Positions 32,013-36,547 of a stretch of DNA of 36,547 nt are shown here, in pieces; within the stretch, counting starts at the first letter, position 1, and every line of letters starts with the position of its first letter. The position numbers and the translations under genes were made by a program. The notes beneath the pieces were generated by a model. That model saw only the letters and a list, made by a program, of their open reading frames with translations, did no database searches and was not told the DNA's origin. Source of the DNA: Saprospiraceae bacterium (GTDB taxonomy: Bacteria; Bacteroidota; Bacteroidia; Chitinophagales; Saprospiraceae); NCBI GenBank assembly GCA_027488935.1, contig JAIYAP010000049.1, positions 1 to 36,547 of the forward strand, in the 5' to 3' direction.

Positions 32013-32414
32013 TTGGCAGGATTGGAATTTAAAAGGGAAGAGCGCCTGAAAAGCAAAAAAGTGCTGGGCGCACTGTTTAAAGGGGGCAACTCTTATGTCG
32101 CTTATCCTTTGCGTGTGGTTTGGGCGCCCATCGACCTCCAGGAGATCCCATCGGCGACCCAGTCTGCCCAGGTCGCTATTTCGGTACCTAAGCGATTTTT
32201 CAAATCGGCGGTTGACCGCAATTTGCTCAAAAGAAGAATTCGCGAAGCATACAGGCTCAACAAGCCCACGTTTTACCAAAAACTGGAAGTGCAGCAACAA
32301 CCCATTGCCTTAATGTTGATGTACATTGCGAAGGAGCCCTTATCTTACGCAGAAATTGAAGCGGGCATGCTCAAAATGATCCGAAAATTTCCGGGTACCA
32401 AAGCCTCCGACTAA
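32013..32414 (+). CDS. rnpA: Ribonuclease P protein component
   Basis: RnpA binds the catalytic RNase P RNA and helps mature the 5' ends of tRNAs. About 130-133 residues: FKREERLKSKKVLGALFKGG at the start, then PLRVVW and the RNA-binding signature SVPKRFFKSAVDRNLLKRRIREAYR (the family's KRxxxxAVxRNxxKR). No in-frame ATG exists: the frame opens after a TAA at 32001, and the only suitable starts are TTG at 32013 or TTG at 32022. The second would give MEFKREERLK, closest to the family N-terminus. A separate 17-codon frame from ATG 31996 overlaps the start. It follows rpmH and its terminator; the gene after it is a rhomboid protease. Confidence 0.9.
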   Translation: MAGLEFKREERLKSKKVLGALFKGGNSYVAYPLRVVWAPIDLQEIPSATQSAQVAISVPKRFFKSAVDRNLLKRRIREAYRLNKPTFYQKLEVQQQPIALMLMYIAKEPLSYAEIEAGMLKMIRKFPGTKASD

Positions 32415-32450
32415 TATTTGTCTTCTGTTTCACAAAATTAAGATTGATTC

Positions 32451-33137
32451 ATGTTATTTCCGATTGGCGACGACAATATCGAGCGTGGGCATACGGCCGT
32501 ATTCAGTTATGCCTTGATCGTAATCAATATCTGCGTTTTTTTGTTTCAACAAAGTATGCCTGAAGGTTTACAGGCAAGTTTTGTCGCACATTATGGCGCT
32601 ATTCCTGCTGAAATTACGATGGGCGTTGATTGGCAGACCTTGTTTACCAGTATGTTTCTGCACGGTAGCTGGATGCATTTACTGGGTAACATGTTGTATT
32701 TGTGGATTTTTGCCGATAATATTGAAGCAACGATTGGCAATGGTCGTTTTTTATTGTTTTACCTGTTGGGTGGCTTGGCGGCTGGGTTTATGCAAATCAT
32801 TGTATCGCCCTTTAGTGAAGTACCCTGTATTGGGGCCAGTGGGGCCATCGCAGCGGTGATGGGGGCATATATTGTTATGTTTCCGAAATCACGGGTTCGG
32901 ATGCTGCTTTTGCTCTTTTTTATTGTGTTTTATGTGCCGAGTTGGGTGTTTTTGGGCATTTGGTTTGTGCAACAATTGATGTCGGGCGTTGGCGCGCTCG
33001 GAATGAGTGCCGAAGATGCGGGTGGGGTTGCCTGGTGGGCACATATTGGCGGATTTGCCTTTGGCCTGGCCTCGGGTATATTTTTCAAGCGGCGGTTTAT
33101 GCACCGAAGACTTGATCGGTTGGATCCGAACCTTTAA
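32451..33137 (+). CDS. Rhomboid family intramembrane serine protease
   Basis: A 228-residue polytopic membrane protein with six or seven helices and the rhomboid catalytic set: the HxxxN motif HGSWMHLLGN (His76 and Asn80, oxyanion hole), the nucleophile Ser130 in GASGA, and the general base His198 in WWAHIGGFAFG. Rhomboids cut transmembrane substrates within or near the membrane; the substrate is unknown here. The short C-terminal tail is basic (KRRFMHRR). Translation starts 36 bases after rnpA, so it may share that transcript. Its stop overlaps that of the convergent metallo-beta-lactamase gene by 4 bases. Confidence 0.92.
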   Translation: MLFPIGDDNIERGHTAVFSYALIVINICVFLFQQSMPEGLQASFVAHYGAIPAEITMGVDWQTLFTSMFLHGSWMHLLGNMLYLWIFADNIEATIGNGRFLLFYLLGGLAAGFMQIIVSPFSEVPCIGASGAIAAVMGAYIVMFPKSRVRMLLLLFFIVFYVPSWVFLGIWFVQQLMSGVGALGMSAEDAGGVAWWAHIGGFAFGLASGIFFKRRFMHRRLDRLDPNL

Positions 33138-34060
33138 AGTTCGTTTTCTTCCTGCGGGGTTGGTGATTTAACCACGTTTTGGTCTACAAAGCCAATGGCG
33201 TGTTTGTCAAATACAAATTCGGGATCCCAGGTCCACAAGCCTTGTTCGTATTCGCGCGTCATCAGGGCGATATTGTCGGCATGGTATTTTTTTTGCAGTC
33301 GCGGGTATTTGTACCGCGTCCAAAGCGTACTTTCATCAAAATCAACGCCGGTAGCGATGCTTTCGCGGAGTGCAAAAATGTAAGTAAGGCTTTCTGTACG
33401 GCGCAAAAGCCAGTCATTGATTGATAAAGCAGGGTCGCCGTGACCAGGTACCAATCGGGTAAACCAGTTGCGATCGTGAATCCGCGGAAGTTTTTCCAAG
33501 GTTTCTACATAATCGACGCTGCTGTGATAAATAAACGGGAATTCTACATTGGAGAGGTAGTCGCCCGCCAAACAAAGCCCGAGTTGCCAAACCACCATCA
33601 TCATACTATCAGCGGTGTGGCCGGGGGCAAGGTAAAAAGTTAGTTTGGTTTGCCCTTTTCGAAATTGAACACCATCACGAAATACAAAAAAATCGGCTTC
33701 CGGATATTCTATGGGATAAGGGCGGTCGACGTAATATTTTTCATCAAAATCAAGGGCTTGTTCTAAAATGCTGGCTTTCAATGGATTGTCGGCCATCGCC
33801 TGAGAAATAAACACCTTGTCGGCTTCGAAAGCACGGTAGCCAATGATGTGGTCATAATCAGAATGGGTGAAAATGAGGTAAACCGGTCGGTTACCGCGCA
33901 TGGCATAAACGTAGTTGCGGATTTCCAGCACTTCGTCGGGCAGCCATGCAGGATCAACCACCATAACCACATCTTCAGTCAAAATAACCGTCGAATTCGT
34001 TTGAAAAAGCGCACTTTGGAAAATCGTAACGTTCGGATCGCGGTATATTATTTTGTTCAT
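33134..34060 (-). CDS. Metallo-beta-lactamase-fold hydrolase
   Basis: A 308-residue cytoplasmic protein (no signal peptide) of the metallo-beta-lactamase superfamily. The metal-binding set is present in order: HSDYDH (His66, Asp68, Asp70, His71), His148 in LAPGHTADS, Asp167 in LAGDYLSN and His207 in VPGHGDP. The second His of the usual HxHxDH is Asp68 here, so the first metal site may be altered. The substrate cannot be told; glyoxalase-II-like and lactonase-like members share this layout. The ATG at 34060 (MNKIIYRDPN) is preferred over the longer frame up to 34162, which crosses the der promoter region. It is divergent from der. Confidence 0.82.
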   Translation of the reverse strand: MNKIIYRDPNVTIFQSALFQTNSTVILTEDVVMVVDPAWLPDEVLEIRNYVYAMRGNRPVYLIFTHSDYDHIIGYRAFEADKVFISQAMADNPLKASILEQALDFDEKYYVDRPYPIEYPEADFFVFRDGVQFRKGQTKLTFYLAPGHTADSMMMVVWQLGLCLAGDYLSNVEFPFIYHSSVDYVETLEKLPRIHDRNWFTRLVPGHGDPALSINDWLLRRTESLTYIFALRESIATGVDFDESTLWTRYKYPRLQKKYHADNIALMTREYEQGLWTWDPEFVFDKHAIGFVDQNVVKSPTPQEENEL

Positions 34061-34070
34061 AGCGGGTAAG

Positions 34071-34103
34071 TTGGGAAGGTTTGGATTCTTGTGTCTACCT
34101 TTG
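34071..34103 (+). promoter_or_regulatory. Putative promoter of der
   Basis: TACCTTTG at 34096-34103 is an exact -7 consensus match. TTG at 34071-34073 lies 22 bases upstream of it, slightly more than the usual 19-21. The start site would be about 34108, giving a leader of about 60 bases before the ATG at 34168. Confidence 0.5.
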
Positions 34104-34167
34104 CACCATATTTGACAAGAGCAAATGTACACAATTGCAAACCCCTGTATCCAATCATTCAATCAAA

Positions 34168-35472
34168 ATGGGAAATATTGTTGCCATAATTGGCCGCCCC
34201 AATGTGGGTAAATCAACTTTTTACAACCGCCTGGTAGGCATGCGGGATGCGATTACAGACGACTTTTCGGGTGTAACACGCGATCGAAAATATGGTTACT
34301 GTGAGTGGAATGGCAAGCGTTTCACCGTGGTAGATACGGGCGGCTTTGTACAAGGCTCTTCGGATGTTTTCGAATCGGCCATTCGCACCCAGGTAAAGGT
34401 GGTATTAGAAGAAGCTGCGGTGATCATTCTTATGGTGGATGTTCAAACGGGCATTACGGATTTGGACGAAGGTTTGGCAAAAATGCTGCGCCGGAGTACA
34501 AAACCGGTTTATCTGGTTGTAAATAAGGTAGACAACAGCAAAAATATGTATGAAGCCAATGAGTTTTGGGGACTCGGCTTTGACAATACCTTTTTTATTG
34601 CCGCCATCAGCGGTAGTGGAACGGGCGATTTGCTCGATGCGGTCGTGGAACACATTGAAAATGAGGAAGAACTGGAAACAGAACTGCCGAAGTTCGCCAT
34701 TATCGGTCGTCCAAACGTAGGCAAATCTTCCCTTGCAAATGTGTTGCTGGGTGAAGAACGCAACATCGTGACCCCCATTGCGGGCACCACGCGTGATCCG
34801 ATTCATACGGTGTACAACAAATTCGGCAAAGAATTTATGCTGATTGACACCGCAGGTATTCGGAAAAAGGAAAAGGTAGAAGAAGATTTAGAATTTTATT
34901 CTGTAATGCGCGCAATTCGTGCGGTAGAAGAAGCAGATGTTTGTTTGCTGGTGCTGGATGCCGTACAAGGTATTGAATCGCAGGATTTGAATATTGTGCG
35001 GTTGGCACAAAAACGGCACAAAGGTGTGGTGGTTTTGGTGAATAAATGGGATTTAATTGAAGAAAAGGATACGAACACGGCGCGCAATTACGAGCGCTAC
35101 ATCAAATCCAAAATGGAGCCTTTTGATGATGTACCGGTGTTGTTTATCTCCGTTTTGGAAAAACAGCGCATTTTTCAAGCCCTGGAAGCCGCGCTCGAAG
35201 TGTACGAAAACCGGAGTCGGCGCATAAAAACTTCCGAACTCAACGAATTGATGTTGGGTATTATAGAAGGAACCCCGCCGCCATCGGTGACCAACCGGTA
35301 TCCGAAGTTCAAATACGTAACCCAATTGCCCACACCCTATCCGAGTTTTGCCTTTTTTGTCAATAACCCGAATTATGTGCGCGATTCTTACAAGAGCTTT
35401 CTGGAAAATCAAATACGCAAGCATTACAAATTTACCGGGTCCCCGATGGAAATTTACTTCCGGGCGAAGTAA
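34168..35472 (+). CDS. der: Ribosome biogenesis GTPase Der (EngA)
   Basis: Der is an essential tandem GTPase that helps assemble the 50S subunit. The 434-residue protein has two G domains and a C-terminal KH-like domain. The first has GRPNVGKST at residues 9-17, VDTGG and NKVD; the second has GRPNVGKSS from residue 180, IDTAG and NKWD. The KH-like part includes PPSVTNRYPKFKYVTQ and the terminal RKHYKFTGSPMEIYFR. The ATG at 34168 (MGNIVAIIGRPNVG) is chosen because Der proteins begin a few residues before the first P-loop; the upstream open frame to 34081 covers the promoter. The gene is probably single or followed by the lipoprotein gene 129 bases downstream. Confidence 0.95.
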   Translation: MGNIVAIIGRPNVGKSTFYNRLVGMRDAITDDFSGVTRDRKYGYCEWNGKRFTVVDTGGFVQGSSDVFESAIRTQVKVVLEEAAVIILMVDVQTGITDLDEGLAKMLRRSTKPVYLVVNKVDNSKNMYEANEFWGLGFDNTFFIAAISGSGTGDLLDAVVEHIENEEELETELPKFAIIGRPNVGKSSLANVLLGEERNIVTPIAGTTRDPIHTVYNKFGKEFMLIDTAGIRKKEKVEEDLEFYSVMRAIRAVEEADVCLLVLDAVQGIESQDLNIVRLAQKRHKGVVVLVNKWDLIEEKDTNTARNYERYIKSKMEPFDDVPVLFISVLEKQRIFQALEAALEVYENRSRRIKTSELNELMLGIIEGTPPPSVTNRYPKFKYVTQLPTPYPSFAFFVNNPNYVRDSYKSFLENQIRKHYKFTGSPMEIYFRAK

Positions 35473-35601
35473 GGTTGAGTGGCTCGACCAAAAGAAACGA
35501 TCTCAACGAAATAAAGGGTCTTTGCTCATTGCATACGGTTTAATCGGGCGGAACGCGCAACGGATCTTCATCTGGCGCGTTTTGATTTGAAACTCTGTTT
35601 T

Positions 35602-36471
35602 ATGAAACAACATTTCTTTAAATTATTGTTGCCCGTTTTAGGGGCTCTTGGGGGCTGTAAAGACAATCCTGAGCAAATTCCTGCCTATTTAGACATCAAA
35701 CCATTTACGGTAACCGAAACGGGACCGGGAAAATGGCAAGATATTCAAGAAGGTTGGGTGTACGTAAACGGGGAGTTTCTGGGGGCTTATTCGCTCCCGG
35801 CGCGCGTTCCCGCTTTGGCAGCAGGCAGTTCGGAAGTACTCGTTTTTCCGGGTGTGAAAGAAAATGGCATTGAAACCACGCCGAATATTTATGATTTTTT
35901 GACGCGGTATGAAATCCAGACAGACCTTAAAGCGGGCGAGTTGAATCCGATCAGCCCTTCCACGAAATATAAAACGGAGATCGTGTTCCCTTGGGCTTTG
36001 GATCGCACCACGTTTGATGGCAGTTCAAGCATCGTGTTTGATGACCGCGATGCGGACCAAGCGACTACCTATACTTTAACGACTGATGGCGCATTTAACG
36101 GACGTTCGCTGAAAATGACGGTCGATTCGCTGCACCCCCTCATTGCGATTGCCAGTGAGGAAGCGGTTTTGCCCACCAACGGCAGCCAGCAAGCCTGGTT
36201 GGAAATCAATCGCCGCAACGATATTGGCTTCACGTTTTACCTGATTGGGTTTTCCAATGGCGGTTCGGAACAACAATTTCCGGTATATGCCTTTGCGACC
36301 ACCGATGTTTGGAAAAAAACATATATCAATTTGACCGAATTTTTGGCAAGTTCCGGGGAAGGAAAACATCGGCTCTATTTTCAGGTGCAATTGTCGAAAG
36401 ACAACAATGGAAAACTCAAACAACAAACTGGCACCGTCCAATTGGATAATATCCGACTGGTTCACTTTTAA
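35602..36471 (+). CDS. Putative lipoprotein, unknown function
   Basis: A 289-residue protein with a lipoprotein signal: MKQHFFKLLLPVLGALGGC, mature Cys19, then KDNPEQIPAYLD. The mature part starts with a short beta-sandwich-like stretch (TVTETGPGKWQDIQEGWVYV and FLGAYSLPARVPAL) and ends in a jelly-roll-like segment (RLYFQVQLSKDN, VQLDNIRLVHF) of the kind seen in carbohydrate-binding modules. I do not recognise the family, although such PEGA-type N-terminal and lectin-like C-terminal segments occur in many Bacteroidota surface lipoproteins. The ATG at 35602 is preferred over TTG at 35587. A small 7-bp hairpin (35473-35489) separates it from der. Confidence 0.75.
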   Translation: MKQHFFKLLLPVLGALGGCKDNPEQIPAYLDIKPFTVTETGPGKWQDIQEGWVYVNGEFLGAYSLPARVPALAAGSSEVLVFPGVKENGIETTPNIYDFLTRYEIQTDLKAGELNPISPSTKYKTEIVFPWALDRTTFDGSSSIVFDDRDADQATTYTLTTDGAFNGRSLKMTVDSLHPLIAIASEEAVLPTNGSQQAWLEINRRNDIGFTFYLIGFSNGGSEQQFPVYAFATTDVWKKTYINLTEFLASSGEGKHRLYFQVQLSKDNNGKLKQQTGTVQLDNIRLVHF

Positions 36472-36547
36472 CGGTCCGTTTTTTCAACGCACAAAACGAA
36501 CTTGCTTTGCCACGCCAACAACGACAACGGGATACGTTCATTTACGG
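36472..36547. other. Short downstream region at window end
   Basis: No gene or convincing terminator is visible in the last 76 bases. A palindromic AACGG-T-CCGTT followed by TTTTT lies around 36471-36486, but a one-base loop cannot form as a hairpin. Confidence 0.5.

Noticed and set aside
31727-33137. Origin-of-replication region (rpmH-rnpA often lie near dnaA)
   Set aside because: No dnaA, yidC, mnmE or DnaA-box cluster is seen, and in Bacteroidota the rpmH-rnpA pair is usually not next to the origin.
36471-36486. Terminator after the last lipoprotein gene
   Set aside because: AACGG-T-CCGTT has only a one-base loop and cannot form a stable hairpin despite the following T-run.

Overview
The window is a piece of a Bacteroidota chromosome, most likely from the Saprospiria (Haliscomenobacter/Lewinella-like). 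This is inferred from gene content and signals: SprB-type repeats joined to an OmpA domain, DsbD with a C-terminal thioredoxin domain, lipoproteins with short Cys signal peptides, a RpiB with the CGSANG active-site loop, and several TAnnTTTG promoter boxes with few Shine-Dalgarno sites. No rRNA, tRNA, insertion sequence, prophage or CRISPR array was seen. It reads as ordinary core and envelope genome, not a mobile island.

Layout. 1-420 is non-coding and packed with perfect short palindromes, ending in a terminator for a tiny membrane-protein gene (421-627, -). A methyltransferase (+) then meets a minus-strand block of rimM, a lipoprotein, rpiB and a MarC-family gene, with a GT-C-like membrane glycosyltransferase gene further upstream (to 6284). 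Divergent from this block, 6513-11347 (+) encodes a 1039-residue TPR protein and an outer-membrane beta-barrel. These converge on the phosphate operon pstS-pstC-pstA-pstB (14709 to 11348, -), which is preceded by a tandem 11-bp repeat resembling a Pho box. From 15048 (+) comes a 1345-residue envelope protein: a beta-propeller, six two-module SprB repeat units with a near-constant 456-bp period, and an OmpA-like domain. A three-PAS histidine kinase follows, converging on a calcium-type P-type ATPase (-).

The second half holds a cold-shock gene with its own terminator, a Tat-exported glycosylasparaginase (-), a small lipoprotein, a cation diffusion facilitator with a Cys-rich tail coupled to queA (+), and the tightly coupled dsbD-tatD-tcdA operon (-). 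rpmH and rnpA (+) follow, separated by a strong terminator, then a rhomboid protease (+), a metallo-beta-lactamase-fold protein (-), the GTPase Der (+) and a final lipoprotein (+).

Themes: several genes serve translation (rimM, queA, tcdA, rpmH, rnpA, der). Others build or maintain the envelope (TPR/barrel pair, SprB-OmpA protein, DsbD, lipoproteins, rhomboid). A third group handles ions and nutrients (pst, Ca-ATPase, CDF, MarC-like). Gene packing is very tight: five convergent pairs have stop codons that abut or overlap. The least ordinary items are the propeller-SprB-OmpA protein, the Pho-box-like repeat, the rpmH/rnpA junction, the 18-bp palindrome in the dsbD/rpmH gap and the hairpin cluster at the left edge.
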